Origin: Gluconobacter cerevisiae
GTDB taxonomy: Bacteria > Pseudomonadota > Alphaproteobacteria > Acetobacterales > Acetobacteraceae
Assembly: GCF_015244675.1 (NCBI RefSeq)
Contig: NZ_JABCQO010000014.1
Coordinates: 1 to 40,721 of the forward strand
Length of the DNA stretch: 40,721 bases
Direction of reading: 5' to 3'
The notes under the pieces are model-generated. The model made no database searches. It was not told the origin of the DNA and saw only the letters and a list, made by a program, of their open reading frames with translations. The position numbers and the translations under genes were made by a program. This document shows, one piece after another, positions 24,121-33,550 of this stretch. Positions within the stretch are counted from its first letter, which is position 1, and each line of letters begins with the position of its first letter.

Positions 24121-26247
24121 ATGGTTTTCAATTTCAGGCTCGCCGCAGTTGTTGCGGTTTCAGCTTTCTCTCTTTCGGCTGAAGCACATGCGGCTGCAAC
24201 AAACCCGTTTTTTTCAGCGAGTACGCTGCCTTTTCAGGCACCCCGCTTCGATCAGATCAAGGACAGCGACTACGCCCCGGCGTTCGAGCGTGGCATGGCT
24301 GAGCATCTGCGCGAGATCAATGCGATTGCAAATAATCGCGCGGTTCCGACTTTCGACAATACCATTGGGGCGATGGAGCGGGCCGGTCAGACTCTCAACC
24401 GTGTGCAGATGACGTTCGATGGCGTCTATCAGGCCAATACGAATGACGTGTTGGACAAGGTTCAGAGCGTAGAAGCCCCGCGCCTGACAGCTCATGAAGA
24501 TGAAGTTTATCTGAACGCCAAGCTCTTTGCGCGTGTGAAATCTCTTTACGATCGTCGGGAAAAGCTGACGCTTACCCCCGAACAGGCTCAGCTTCTCGAC
24601 ATCTATTACCAGCAGTTCGTGCACGCTGGTGCGCAACTTTCTGCGGCTGACAAGACGAAGCTGCGTGCGATCAATACGCGGCTGTCCAATCTCGAAACCC
24701 AGTATGAACAGAAGCTGATCGCGAGTGCCAAGGCTGGTGCGCTGGTTGTGGATAACGAAAAAGCGCTGGCGGGTATGGACGCCAATGCGATCGCTTCCGC
24801 TGCCAAGGCTGCACAGGAGCGTAAACTGAGCGGAAAATGGGTTATTCCGCTTCAGAACACGACGCAGCAGCCTGATCTGTCCTCCTTGACTAATCGGGAT
24901 ACGCGAAAGGCCCTGTTCGACCAGAGCTGGACGCGCGCGGAGAAAGGGGACGAGAACGATACCCGCGCCACGATCGCCGAGCTTGCAGAACTTCGCGCGC
25001 AGAAAGCCGCGCTTTTCGGTTACCCGAACTTTGCTGCCTATACCCTGTATGACCAGATGGCCAAGACGCCGGAAGCTGCGGAAAACTTCATGCAGCAACT
25101 TGTCCCGGCCACGGCTGCGGAACAGAAGCGTGAAGCAGCGGTTCTTCAGGAGACCATTCGCAAGGATGGTGGCAAGTTCGATCTGAAGCCCTGGGACTGG
25201 GAATATTATTCCGGTCAGGTGCGGCGTGCGAAATACAACCTCGACCAAGATGAAATCAAACCGTATTTCGAACTCAAGACGGTCCTGACGGATGGTGTAT
25301 TCTTCGCTGCCAATCAGCTCTACGGTATTACATTCCAGCAGCGGACGGACATTCCTGTCTATCAACCGGATGTCATGGTGTTCGAAGTTCATGACAAGGA
25401 TGGATCACCGCTTGGTTTGATGTATTTCGATTACTTCAAGCGTGACAACAAGTCTGGCGGTGCCTGGATGTCCAACTTCGTTGGGCAGTCGAAGCTGTTG
25501 GGAACGAAACCGGTCATTTATAACGTCGCCAACTTCACCAAGGCTGCTCCGGGGCAGCCGCAGCTCATCACGTCCGACGATGTGACGACCATGTTTCACG
25601 AATTCGGCCATGCTCTGCACGGTCTGTTTGCAGACCAGACCTATCCGTCGCTTTCAGGCACCAGCGTGGCACGAGATTTCGTGGAGTTTCCCTCGCAGTT
25701 CAACGAGAACTGGGCGCTGGATCCGAAAGTCCTGTCGCATTACGCCCGTCACTACAAAACGGGCGCTCCAATGCCGGCTGCGCTGGTCGAGAAAATCCGC
25801 AAGGCCGCGCATTTCAATCAGGGCTATGCCTTGGGTGAGATCGTTGCCGCGGCCGAACTGGACATGAAATGGCACGGTCTGCCAGCTTCGGCTCCGCGCC
25901 AGGATGTGGACAAGTTTGAAAGTGAAGCACTGGATAGCACGGGACTGGACGTTGCGGTTGTTCCGCCGCGTTATCGTTCCAGCAATTTCCTGCATATTTG
26001 GTCCAATGGTTATTCTGCAGGATATTACGCCTATCTGTGGACTGAAATGCTGGATCAGGACGCATTCGCCTGGTTTCAGGATCATGGGGGTCTGACGCGC
26101 GAAAATGGACAGCGCTTTCGCGACATGATCCTCTCCAAGGGACATACGATGGATTACGGTCCCATGTTCAAAGCTTTCTACGGCAAAGATCCTGACATCA
26201 CTCCGATGCTTGTGCATCGCGGGCTTGTTCCAGAAACGGGTAAGTAA
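24121..26247 (+). CDS. dcp: Peptidyl-dipeptidase Dcp (M3 metallopeptidase), exported
   Basis: Zinc metallopeptidase that removes C-terminal dipeptides from oligopeptides. From the ATG at 24121 it has 708 residues, with a signal peptide (FRLAAVVAVSAFSLSAEAHA, cut near AHA|AAT). The zinc motif HEFGH is at residues 493-497. The following HGLFADQTYPSLSGTSVARD and FVEFPSQFNENW segments match Dcp closely, with the downstream Glu ligand in this region. The C-terminal YSAGYYAYLWTEMLDQDAF is also typical. A GTG start at 24073 would bury the signal and is not preferred. The enterobacterial homologue is mostly cytoplasmic, whereas the signal here points to the periplasm. Followed by a strong terminator. 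Confidence 0.93.
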   Translation: MVFNFRLAAVVAVSAFSLSAEAHAAATNPFFSASTLPFQAPRFDQIKDSDYAPAFERGMAEHLREINAIANNRAVPTFDNTIGAMERAGQTLNRVQMTFDGVYQANTNDVLDKVQSVEAPRLTAHEDEVYLNAKLFARVKSLYDRREKLTLTPEQAQLLDIYYQQFVHAGAQLSAADKTKLRAINTRLSNLETQYEQKLIASAKAGALVVDNEKALAGMDANAIASAAKAAQERKLSGKWVIPLQNTTQQPDLSSLTNRDTRKALFDQSWTRAEKGDENDTRATIAELAELRAQKAALFGYPNFAAYTLYDQMAKTPEAAENFMQQLVPATAAEQKREAAVLQETIRKDGGKFDLKPWDWEYYSGQVRRAKYNLDQDEIKPYFELKTVLTDGVFFAANQLYGITFQQRTDIPVYQPDVMVFEVHDKDGSPLGLMYFDYFKRDNKSGGAWMSNFVGQSKLLGTKPVIYNVANFTKAAPGQPQLITSDDVTTMFHEFGHALHGLFADQTYPSLSGTSVARDFVEFPSQFNENWALDPKVLSHYARHYKTGAPMPAALVEKIRKAAHFNQGYALGEIVAAAELDMKWHGLPASAPRQDVDKFESEALDSTGLDVAVVPPRYRSSNFLHIWSNGYSAGYYAYLWTEMLDQDAFAWFQDHGGLTRENGQRFRDMILSKGHTMDYGPMFKAFYGKDPDITPMLVHRGLVPETGK

Positions 26248-26255
26248 TCGCAGTC

Positions 26256-26288
26256 GGGAAGGGAACTACAGTTTCCTTCCCAATTTTT
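26256..26288 (+). terminator. Rho-independent terminator after dcp
   Basis: A 10-bp stem (26256-26265 with 26272-26281, one G-T pair), a 6-nt loop and the tail AATTTTT, starting 9 nt after the dcp stop in the plus direction. Confidence 0.88.
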
Positions 26289-26316
26289 CATGCCAGGCGT
26301 AGAATAGACGGTGTCC

Positions 26317-27876
26317 ATGCGCAGAATGAACGTCCTGTCGTCTTGTGGCCCACTCTTCGCTATTCTGGGTGTGCTGTATTTTGCTCTCAAGGCATTTTAT
26401 GGTTTTGGAACGCCTTCTTTCGGAGATGAATCCGGACATATTCTGGGCGGTTTGGCCTTAGCGAAAGGTGATGTCCTGTATCGGGACTATATCGACGCTC
26501 ATGGTCCCCTGATTTTTATTCTGTCATGGTGTGTCGGTCTGTTTGCTGACTTCCACTCCGCTTATCTGATGCGTCTTGTTCCTATCCTCTGCACGATAGG
26601 AGCCGCTGTCGCAGTATTCTGCTCTCCTGCACTTCAGAAAAACTCTGCACGGTATCTTGCTGTTGGCATGTGGTTTGCTGCGATGGGTGCCCAATGGACC
26701 GTTCAGGCTTTCAACATGGACAGCTACTGGACCGTTGGCGGAGATCTTCTTGGCGGTGTGATAGCCCTTGTGGCTCTTCCGCTTTTGCTCGGAGAAGACA
26801 TCGGACGCTGGCAGGCGCGATGTGCAGGTGCCTGTCTCGCACTTTTACCTCTGACAGCCTATTCTTTTGCTCCGACTGCTATTCTGTTGTCTCTGTCTGC
26901 TTTGGCTACTCGTCGTCGCGGATCGAAAAGCATTATTCCTAACCTTGTAGCTGGGGCTGGAGGAGCGCTTGCGGCCTGTCTGGTGTGGATGTTGTTCTAT
27001 GGCGATCTGGGAGGAATGATCGCCTATCATTTCGTTGCAAACCAGTTCTATTACGCACCTTATATCGATGTTGGCCTGAAGCCGTTGGTGCTGAGTCTGA
27101 TCCCCTCTCTTCAGCATGAGGCTCTCGTTCAGTCCTTGGCGACGATCTGTTTTTATTGCGGCAGTATTTTTCTGCTTGTGACATCCCGGCACAGGGTGGC
27201 TGTCCTGCTGCTTCTGGGCGGCATCCTCATGACACAGGTGCGTGGTGCCTTTGGTTTTCAGGATGGTGCATTCGTCATGGGAGCCCTTACGCTTTGCGTT
27301 CTGATGTTGATGCGGGTGACGCAGTCTCGCGAGGTCGTAGGAGCTTTGATCGCAGGGTTGTTCTGCCTCATGTTTGTTCTGGGCGTGCGGCAGGCGACGT
27401 CCTCGCCTTATGGAATGAATCGTGCGCAGCAGCGGCAGGCTGGATTCCATCCCATTCATGAAAATGCGACTGTCGGATTTGTCAAAGTCATTCAGAAATA
27501 TTCCGGGCCGCAGGAACGTATTCTGGTTATTCCGTATAATCCGGATGTTTATATTTATGCCGGTCGTCTTTCCATGAAGAAATACCATGAATATCTTCCG
27601 TGGGAAGCAGACTATGCCCGCCATCCCTGGTTTGGATATGAGCGTGATTTATGCGTGGATCTTCCACGTGACCTTCCGCCCGTCATATATTTTGACGATT
27701 ATCGTGTCTGGGGGCGATGGAGCGCAGCAGATTACATGCCCTGCGTTCTGAAAATTCTTGCGCGCGACTATCAGCGCGATCCGGTTGAAAAGAGTGTCTA
27801 TGTCCGCCGCGACCGGTTGGAGCGTGACGCCTTAGAAGCCGGAGACCCGGCCTTACGGTCTCAAAATATCCATTGA
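26317..27876 (+). CDS. GT39-like multi-TM membrane protein (putative glycosyltransferase)
   Basis: About 519 residues with roughly ten hydrophobic helices up to residue 375 and a soluble C-terminal part of about 135. After the first helix comes FGDESGHILGGLALAKGDVL then YRDYIDAHGPLIF. The acidic loop plus a P-L segment before helix 2 is the layout of GT-C/GT39 enzymes that use polyprenyl-phosphate sugars on the periplasmic side. No specific family could be assigned. The start is uncertain: GTG 26311, ATG 26317 or ATG 26326, none with a good ribosome site. It sits between two peptidase genes, and the M28 gene starts 14 nt after its stop, so they may be co-transcribed without an obvious functional link. 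Confidence 0.75.
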   Translation: MRRMNVLSSCGPLFAILGVLYFALKAFYGFGTPSFGDESGHILGGLALAKGDVLYRDYIDAHGPLIFILSWCVGLFADFHSAYLMRLVPILCTIGAAVAVFCSPALQKNSARYLAVGMWFAAMGAQWTVQAFNMDSYWTVGGDLLGGVIALVALPLLLGEDIGRWQARCAGACLALLPLTAYSFAPTAILLSLSALATRRRGSKSIIPNLVAGAGGALAACLVWMLFYGDLGGMIAYHFVANQFYYAPYIDVGLKPLVLSLIPSLQHEALVQSLATICFYCGSIFLLVTSRHRVAVLLLLGGILMTQVRGAFGFQDGAFVMGALTLCVLMLMRVTQSREVVGALIAGLFCLMFVLGVRQATSSPYGMNRAQQRQAGFHPIHENATVGFVKVIQKYSGPQERILVIPYNPDVYIYAGRLSMKKYHEYLPWEADYARHPWFGYERDLCVDLPRDLPPVIYFDDYRVWGRWSAADYMPCVLKILARDYQRDPVEKSVYVRRDRLERDALEAGDPALRSQNIH

Positions 27877-27890
27877 AAGTATCGTCTGTC

Positions 27891-29579
27891 ATGAAGCAGA
27901 AAACCTCTTCCCGCCGCATTCTCTTTCTTGCAACTGTGCTGACAGCCGCTTTGCTAACCCCCGTCATGGGATATGCAGACCCTTCTGCCGATATCAGTCC
28001 GTCGCGCATGTCGGAGACGATGAAAGTCCTGTCTTCGGATCGGTTCGAAGGCCGTGCTCCGGGAACAGATGGGGAGAAGATCACGGTTCCCTGGCTGATC
28101 GAACAATACAAAGCGCTGGGACTTGAGCCTGCCGGGGAAAACGGGGGATGGACGCAGGATGTTCCCATGCTCCGAACCCGAACGGGGGCGACGGGATCGA
28201 TTGCCGCTCATACGGGCAGCAAGACGCTCTCCTTGGTCCAGTTCAAAGATATCTATCTTTCAACCCTGCTGCCTGAGGATCGGCTTAAGGTTAAAAACGC
28301 GCCGATGGTCTTTGTCGGCTATGGTGCCCATGCGCCGGAGCGGCACTGGGATGACTTCAAAGGCGTGGATCTCAAGGGCAAGGTCGCGATCTTCCTTGTG
28401 AACGACCCTGATTTCGATGCCGCTCCCGGCGAGCCCGTGGCCGGGCGCTTTGGCGGAAAGACCATGACGTATTACGGGCGCTGGACGTATAAATACGAGG
28501 AAGCTGCCCGTCGTGGTGCGGTTGCGGCTCTGATCGTCCATGATACGGCAGGGGCTTCCTACCCCTGGAGCACTGTCGTGGCGCCGGGCGGTGAAGCCTA
28601 TGACGTGGAACACACGGCCAGCGAAAGCCGCCCCGTGCCCGTTCAGGGCTGGCTTGAGGGGAAAGCCGCAGATGCACTGTTCCGTCAGGCGGGTCTGGAT
28701 CTTGCAGCGCTCCGCATCAAGGCGCGTTCGGAGGATTTCCGACCGGTCACTCTGGAGCATACAGCATTCTCCGCCGATCTTCCGGTCACGGTTGATCGCC
28801 TCAAGAGCCAGAACGTACTCGCGAAGATCACGGGTGCGAAATATCCGGACGAGACGGTCATGTTCGGCGCGCATTGGGATGCTTACGGCAAAAGCACGGA
28901 CGCCCAAGGCAACACGGTCATTCGGCGCGGTGCGATTGACGATGGCTCCGGCATTGCGGCGCTGTTTGAAATCGCCCGGGCTTTCAAAGCTGGACCGAAA
29001 CCCGATCGGACGGTCAGTTTCGTAGCCTGGACGGGCGAGGAGCGGGGTCTTCTGGGTTCAGGCTGGTATGTGGCCCATCCGTTAGCCCCGCTGAATAAGA
29101 CGGCGGCCAACCTGACGATGGATGTTCTTCAGATGGCTGGGCCTGCGCATAACGCCTTCATTATTGGGGCAGGGCAGAACACGTTGCAGGATCAGTTCGC
29201 TGCTGCTGCGGCCCTTCAGGGGCGCACGACCCAGCCGGAAGCGATGCCTGAGCGCGGGGCGTTCTATCGCGCCGATCATCTGCCGTTTGCACGCGCGGGT
29301 GTACCGGTTCTCGCGGTGATGGATATGGCCGGGAAGTTTGATCTCGTGAAAGGCGGGACGGAAGCGGGCGGGAAATGGCTGACGGCTTATATGGCTTGCT
29401 ATCATCAGGCCTGTGATGCCTGGAGCCCGGACTGGGATGTCAGGGGCGCTGCGCAGGACGTCTGGGCCGTCTGGAAGGTCGGGCATGACGTGGCGTTCTC
29501 GCATGACTGGCCGCAGTGGAGTGCCGGTTCGGAATTCGCAGCGATCCGCCAGAAAACTGCGCCTTCGACCGTTCACTAA
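27891..29579 (+). CDS. M28-family zinc aminopeptidase, exported
   Basis: 562-residue metallo-aminopeptidase with an N-terminal signal (SRRILFLATVLTAALLTPV, likely cut near GYA|DPS). A protease-associated insert (about residues 130-260) interrupts the N-terminal region. The M28 zinc ligands follow in order: His328 in GAHWDAYG, Asp350/Asp351 in IDDGSG, Glu383-Glu384 in TGEERG (catalytic base and ligand), Asp411 in MDVLQM and His463 in YRADHLPF. It releases N-terminal amino acids from peptides in the periplasm. The start at 27891 is the first ATG of the signal peptide; a TTG at 27873 would overlap the preceding gene. Confidence 0.93.
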   Translation: MKQKTSSRRILFLATVLTAALLTPVMGYADPSADISPSRMSETMKVLSSDRFEGRAPGTDGEKITVPWLIEQYKALGLEPAGENGGWTQDVPMLRTRTGATGSIAAHTGSKTLSLVQFKDIYLSTLLPEDRLKVKNAPMVFVGYGAHAPERHWDDFKGVDLKGKVAIFLVNDPDFDAAPGEPVAGRFGGKTMTYYGRWTYKYEEAARRGAVAALIVHDTAGASYPWSTVVAPGGEAYDVEHTASESRPVPVQGWLEGKAADALFRQAGLDLAALRIKARSEDFRPVTLEHTAFSADLPVTVDRLKSQNVLAKITGAKYPDETVMFGAHWDAYGKSTDAQGNTVIRRGAIDDGSGIAALFEIARAFKAGPKPDRTVSFVAWTGEERGLLGSGWYVAHPLAPLNKTAANLTMDVLQMAGPAHNAFIIGAGQNTLQDQFAAAAALQGRTTQPEAMPERGAFYRADHLPFARAGVPVLAVMDMAGKFDLVKGGTEAGGKWLTAYMACYHQACDAWSPDWDVRGAAQDVWAVWKVGHDVAFSHDWPQWSAGSEFAAIRQKTAPSTVH

Positions 29580-29598
29580 CGCGTCTTTGCCGGTTCCG

Positions 29599-30510
29599 TC
29601 AGAGTGTCCAAGGCGGGACCGGCCCATACTGTTCTGACAGAAAGTCGATCATCGCCCGGATCTTGAGCGGGACATGAGGCGTCGGGGCATACACTGCGTG
29701 CAGTTCCGGCCCTGTCATCGTGGACACGTCCAGTGACAGCGGCACGAGGCTGCCGGATTTCAGTTCTTCTGAGACGATGAAAAGCGGCTGATAAATGATC
29801 CCCTGTCCCGCAACGGCGGCCTCTCGCAAGATATCGCCATTATTGGCGCTCATCGGCCCGCTGACCGTGACAGTCCGTTCGCCTTTCGGGCCAAAGCTCC
29901 AGCGGGCAGCACCGATCTCTTGGCCCAGTGTGTAGCCCAGACATTGATGCTGTTGAAGTTCGGCAATGGTGTGAGGCGTGCCATGCTGTTCAAGATAGGA
30001 TGGTGCGGCACAGACCACGAAATCTACCCGGGCCAGAGGGCGTGAGCGTAATGCACTTGGCGGCATTCGCCCGATACGGAGGGTCAGGTCCCATCCTTCC
30101 GTGATCGGATCAATCCTTCGATCATCAAGCCCAAGTTCGACCGTAACGAGGGGGTGGCGTTGGCTGAATTGCGGCATGATGGGGCCGACATGCCGGATAG
30201 CGAACGAGACCGGCGCATTCAGACGTAGAACGCCCCGGGGCTCCTGATTTTCTGCGGAGACTTCCTGCTCCATTTCTTCAAGATCCGTGAGGATCTTCTG
30301 GGTGTGGATCAGCAGCAGGCGTCCGGGTTCCGTCAGGGAAAGCCTGCGCGTGCTGCGGTGAAACAGCGAGATGCCAAGCCGACTTTCCAGAGCAGCGATA
30401 TGTTTCGTGACCATCGTCTGGGACAGGCCGAGTGCGCGCGCCGCTCCGGAAAAGCTTCCCTGAGCCACAACTTTTGCAAACACCTGCATGCTGGTGAAAC
30501 GATCGAGCAT
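29599..30510 (-). CDS. LysR-family transcriptional regulator
   Basis: 303-residue LysR regulator: N-terminal helix-turn-helix (FAKVVAQGSFSGAARALG then SQTMVTKHIAALE, residues about 10-40) and a two-lobed effector domain from about 90. It resembles the large AaeR/DmlR-like group. It is divergent from the dioxygenase gene at 30617, with 106 bp between them, so that enzyme is the natural target. The start at 30510 has GGAG 10 nt upstream. Confidence 0.92.
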   Translation of the reverse strand: MLDRFTSMQVFAKVVAQGSFSGAARALGLSQTMVTKHIAALESRLGISLFHRSTRRLSLTEPGRLLLIHTQKILTDLEEMEQEVSAENQEPRGVLRLNAPVSFAIRHVGPIMPQFSQRHPLVTVELGLDDRRIDPITEGWDLTLRIGRMPPSALRSRPLARVDFVVCAAPSYLEQHGTPHTIAELQQHQCLGYTLGQEIGAARWSFGPKGERTVTVSGPMSANNGDILREAAVAGQGIIYQPLFIVSEELKSGSLVPLSLDVSTMTGPELHAVYAPTPHVPLKIRAMIDFLSEQYGPVPPWTL

Positions 30511-30616
30511 TTATCTCACACTCCTGGTGTCAGATCATTTTCTAAAACAGGGAATTATTCTTTCCAGCGCATGATGGCAACATCTGCTTTGCCGAAGGAT
30601 GAGGGAGGCCATGAAG

Positions 30617-31429
30617 ATGACGCCGGACAATCAGGAGAGCCGACAGCCTGTTCTCTTTCTGCCGCATGGTGGCGGCCCATGTTTCTTCATGGAGTGGGGC
30701 AACACATGGGACCGCATGGCCGCTTATCTTCGCTCTGTCAGTGGAACGCTTCCTCGTCGGCCGGACGCCATTGTTGTCATGTCCGGACATTGGGAAACGG
30801 ACGAAATGCGTATTGGGTCCGCCCTTCATCCGTCATTGATCTACGACTATTATGGCTTCCCTCCTCATACCTATCAACTCGAATATCCTGTGCCGGGTGC
30901 CCCTGATGTTTCGGAAAAAGTGCTCGGTCTTCTGAAGGATGCAGGGGTCGACTGCGCCGCAGATGCCAACCGAGGGCTGGATCATGGGGTGTTCATTCCG
31001 TTCATGCTGGCCTTTCCGGATGCCAGTATCCCGGTCGTGGAAATCTCCCTGCCCAGAACGATGGACGCGGCGGATGTCCTGCAGCTTGGGCAGCTTCTGG
31101 AGCCTTTGCGGAGTGAAAACATTCTGCTGGTGGGCACCGGCATGACGTATCACAACATGCGTTATCTGATGCGGCCTGATGCTGTTTCAGATGGTCGGTC
31201 CGTTGCATTTGATAACTGGCTTCAGAACACTGTCGAAGCGCCCTCCGACCTTCGCAGAAGTCGTCTTGTGGACTGGGAGCATGCACCTTTTGCACAAGAT
31301 TGCCATCCTCAGCCTGAACATCTCCTGCCGTTGATGTTTGCCGCTGGAGCCGCGGGAACTGATACGGGGCATCGCGATTATAGCGATGTCATTATGGGAA
31401 AAGCCCTGTCGGGTTTCCGGTTCGGCTGA
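30617..31429 (+). CDS. DODA-type extradiol dioxygenase (LigB superfamily)
   Basis: 270-residue member of the DODA/YgiD group of the LigB fold. These enzymes open catechol-type rings such as DOPA using a bound metal. Conserved residues are visible: His17 in FLPHGGGP, His58 in MSGHWE, His123 in LDHGVF and His235 in PEHLLPL. The start is the ATG at 30617, which has GGAGG 8 nt upstream; the ATGs at 30599 and 30611 are badly spaced. Divergent LysR gene upstream suggests induction by an aromatic compound. The physiological substrate is unknown. The nearest aromatic-acid-linked gene in the window is the FUSC exporter, far away. Confidence 0.9.
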   Translation: MTPDNQESRQPVLFLPHGGGPCFFMEWGNTWDRMAAYLRSVSGTLPRRPDAIVVMSGHWETDEMRIGSALHPSLIYDYYGFPPHTYQLEYPVPGAPDVSEKVLGLLKDAGVDCAADANRGLDHGVFIPFMLAFPDASIPVVEISLPRTMDAADVLQLGQLLEPLRSENILLVGTGMTYHNMRYLMRPDAVSDGRSVAFDNWLQNTVEAPSDLRRSRLVDWEHAPFAQDCHPQPEHLLPLMFAAGAAGTDTGHRDYSDVIMGKALSGFRFG

Positions 31430-31466
31430 CGCCTTTACCTTTTCACACATGAAAGATCGCAAACTC

Positions 31467-32078
31467 ATGAACACATATTTTCTCAAGAGCGTCGGCGCAG
31501 TATTCGCCGCAGCACTTCTGTCTTCCAGCGCTTTCGCTGCCACGCCAGCAAGCGTGCCGTCGGGCGCCTATTCGGTCGAGAGCAGCCATACGCAGATCGG
31601 ATTTTCCGTTCTGCATTTTGGTTTCACCTATTATTCCGGTCAGTTCTCCGGCGTTACAGGAACGCTCCAGCTTGATGCGGCTCATCCCGATGCCTCGCAT
31701 CTGAACGTGACCATTCCGGTTTCAAGTGTCTCGACGACGAGCACGGTTCTGACGGATGAACTCAAGAACAGCGAGTGGTTCGATGTTGCGAAATATCCGG
31801 AGGCAACGTTCGTCTCGACGCAGGTTCGCCAGACAGGTGCGGATGAAGCGCTGGTCACTGGTAACCTGACGCTACATGGCGTGACGCATCCCGAAATTTT
31901 GCACGTCCATTTCGTGGGGGCGGGGGTCAATCCGATGGACAAGACTTATACGGTTGGCTTTCAGGCTCAGGCAACGATCCATCGGAGCGATTTCGGGGTG
32001 AAGAAATATGTTCCCTATGTCGGTGATGACGTGACGCTGACGATTGCCGGAGCGTTTGAAAAGACGGCTGCAAAGTAA
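31467..32078 (+). CDS. YceI-family periplasmic lipid-binding protein
   Basis: 203-residue secreted lipocalin-like protein. The signal peptide LKSVGAVFAAALLSSSAFA is cut before ATPAS. The mature protein shows YceI hallmarks: YSVESSHTQIGFSVLHFG, FVSTQVRQTG, VTGNLTLHGVTHPE and TIHRSDFGVKKYVPYVGDDV. The family binds polyisoprenoid-type lipids in a beta-barrel and is often linked to isoprenoid quinones or stress. I use the ATG at 31467; ATG 31449 is possible. It is followed by a perfect bidirectional terminator. Confidence 0.92.
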   Translation: MNTYFLKSVGAVFAAALLSSSAFAATPASVPSGAYSVESSHTQIGFSVLHFGFTYYSGQFSGVTGTLQLDAAHPDASHLNVTIPVSSVSTTSTVLTDELKNSEWFDVAKYPEATFVSTQVRQTGADEALVTGNLTLHGVTHPEILHVHFVGAGVNPMDKTYTVGFQAQATIHRSDFGVKKYVPYVGDDVTLTIAGAFEKTAAK

Positions 32079-32083
32079 CACAC

Positions 32084-32117
32084 AAAAAAACGGCCCATTT
32101 CCATGGGCCGTTTTTTT
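32084..32117. terminator. Bidirectional Rho-independent terminator
   Basis: A perfect 14-bp stem (32084-32097 with 32104-32117) with seven A then GC-rich core and the mirror T-run, and a 6-nt loop. It sits between the convergent YceI and MFS genes and can work in both directions. Confidence 0.93.
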
Positions 32118-32137
32118 GTTTCGTCTGTCCGAAACAC

Positions 32138-33430
32138 TCAGGAAGCCTTGCGGACTTTCCAGCCAGTTTCCTTGAGACAGAACCCCAGAACAATGGCAAT
32201 TCCGATCCCGATGACCAGCGGCAGGAAAGCCGTATGGAACTGCTCCATCGTCTCGGGCGCCGTTTTGCCCATCAGGGCGGAGACGAGCGGAGACATAATG
32301 CCGGTCGTGCCGAAAACGAGGAAGTTCATGACGCCTGCGGCTGTTCCCTTGACCTCGGGCGGATTGACTTCCTTCATCGAAGAGAACGGGATCATGGCGG
32401 CACCCGATGCGATCCCCATGATCAGCGCCACGGAATAGTGCGGCAGAACGCCGACCGGGACGTAAAGCGCACAGAGCGACGCTGCCAGCAGGACCACTGC
32501 GCCCCCGATCAGAACGGGTTTGCGGCGACCGATCTTGTCGGAAATCCAGCCTAGAAGCGGGCAGCCGATAACCCATCCGATGGGAACCATCGAGACGTCC
32601 GTGGCTGCGAAACCCATCGTCGTATGCTCGCCCTTGCTGAGCATCAGAGCACCCCAGCCCAGTGCGCCGATCGTCGTCGGTACGAACAGCAGACCGCCCG
32701 CAAGTCCCGCGATCCAGCTCTGTGGGTTGGAGAAAATGATTTTGAAAGGACGCAGCAGGTTTCCAACGGACATGTCGCCGTGATGGTGATCGCTGTCTCC
32801 GGTATCGCGTGGCATGACGAAAAAGACGGCGACGGCCAGCAGAAGACCGATAACCCCGAAGCCCAGCCAGACGGACTGCCAGGGGAGATGGAACGAGCCG
32901 TGCGGATCAATCAGGATGCGGGTCGGTTTGGAGCCGAAAGCGGCGCCTGCCATGCCCATGCACTGCGTCAGCCCCACGAAAAGAGCCAGCGTCCGGGCCG
33001 GAAGATACCGCGCCGCAACATAGGACGCCCCCACGAAGGCACAGATCGCGCCAATACCCTGAATGATATAGCCGCCAATACCGGCGACCAGACTGCCTTG
33101 ACCGAAAATCAGGCACCCGACACCTGTTACGGCAATGAACATCGGCATGATCGCATGTGCGCCATACCGGTCCAGCAGCACGCCCACGGCAAGCGCCATC
33201 AGCGCATAAACAATGTAATAAGATGCGATCATCAGGCCAAGATGACTGTTGCCCCAGGCCTGGGTCAGTTCATCCTGCATGATCCCGGGAGCAGAGCGGA
33301 TGGCATACTGATAGAAATAGAAAAGCGCGCACAAGAACCATGACAGCACGTAGAGCGGCTGAAGTTTCTGTGGTTGCGCCGGTGACGGGTTCAGGGGCTG
33401 GGAAGCCGCCTGAGGTGATGTACCAGACAT
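32138..33430 (-). CDS. MFS transporter
   Basis: 430-residue major facilitator with 12 predicted helices. Motif A occurs in the first half as GVLLDRYGAH and in the second half as GWISDKIGRRKP. A His-rich insert (DSDHHHGD) lies in the central cytoplasmic loop at about residue 210. The N-terminus is a Pro/Gln-rich tail of about 25 residues. It resembles the organic anion/sugar-acid branch of MFS, but substrate cannot be assigned. The start at 33430 has GGAG 6 nt upstream. It follows the porin gene on the same strand after 120 bp, so outer- and inner-membrane passage of the same solute is possible. Confidence 0.88.
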   Translation of the reverse strand: MSGTSPQAASQPLNPSPAQPQKLQPLYVLSWFLCALFYFYQYAIRSAPGIMQDELTQAWGNSHLGLMIASYYIVYALMALAVGVLLDRYGAHAIMPMFIAVTGVGCLIFGQGSLVAGIGGYIIQGIGAICAFVGASYVAARYLPARTLALFVGLTQCMGMAGAAFGSKPTRILIDPHGSFHLPWQSVWLGFGVIGLLLAVAVFFVMPRDTGDSDHHHGDMSVGNLLRPFKIIFSNPQSWIAGLAGGLLFVPTTIGALGWGALMLSKGEHTTMGFAATDVSMVPIGWVIGCPLLGWISDKIGRRKPVLIGGAVVLLAASLCALYVPVGVLPHYSVALIMGIASGAAMIPFSSMKEVNPPEVKGTAAGVMNFLVFGTTGIMSPLVSALMGKTAPETMEQFHTAFLPLVIGIGIAIVLGFCLKETGWKVRKAS

Positions 33431-33550
33431 GAAATTCTCCAGTATGTCATGGACGGTCAGTCAGACCGGACAGCATGATCGTGAGTGGCGCGACGGCTTA
33501 ATTGGGGAAAGGAGGTTATTTTTCAGGGGTTATGAATATTTCACCTGATA

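Noticed and set aside
24214-25392. 392-codon minus-strand frame opposite dcp
   Set aside because: Shadow of the peptidase gene, without a ribosome site or domain.
29592-29627. Imperfect hairpin at the M28/LysR convergent junction
   Set aside because: Loop too long, no T-run, and mostly inside the LysR coding sequence.
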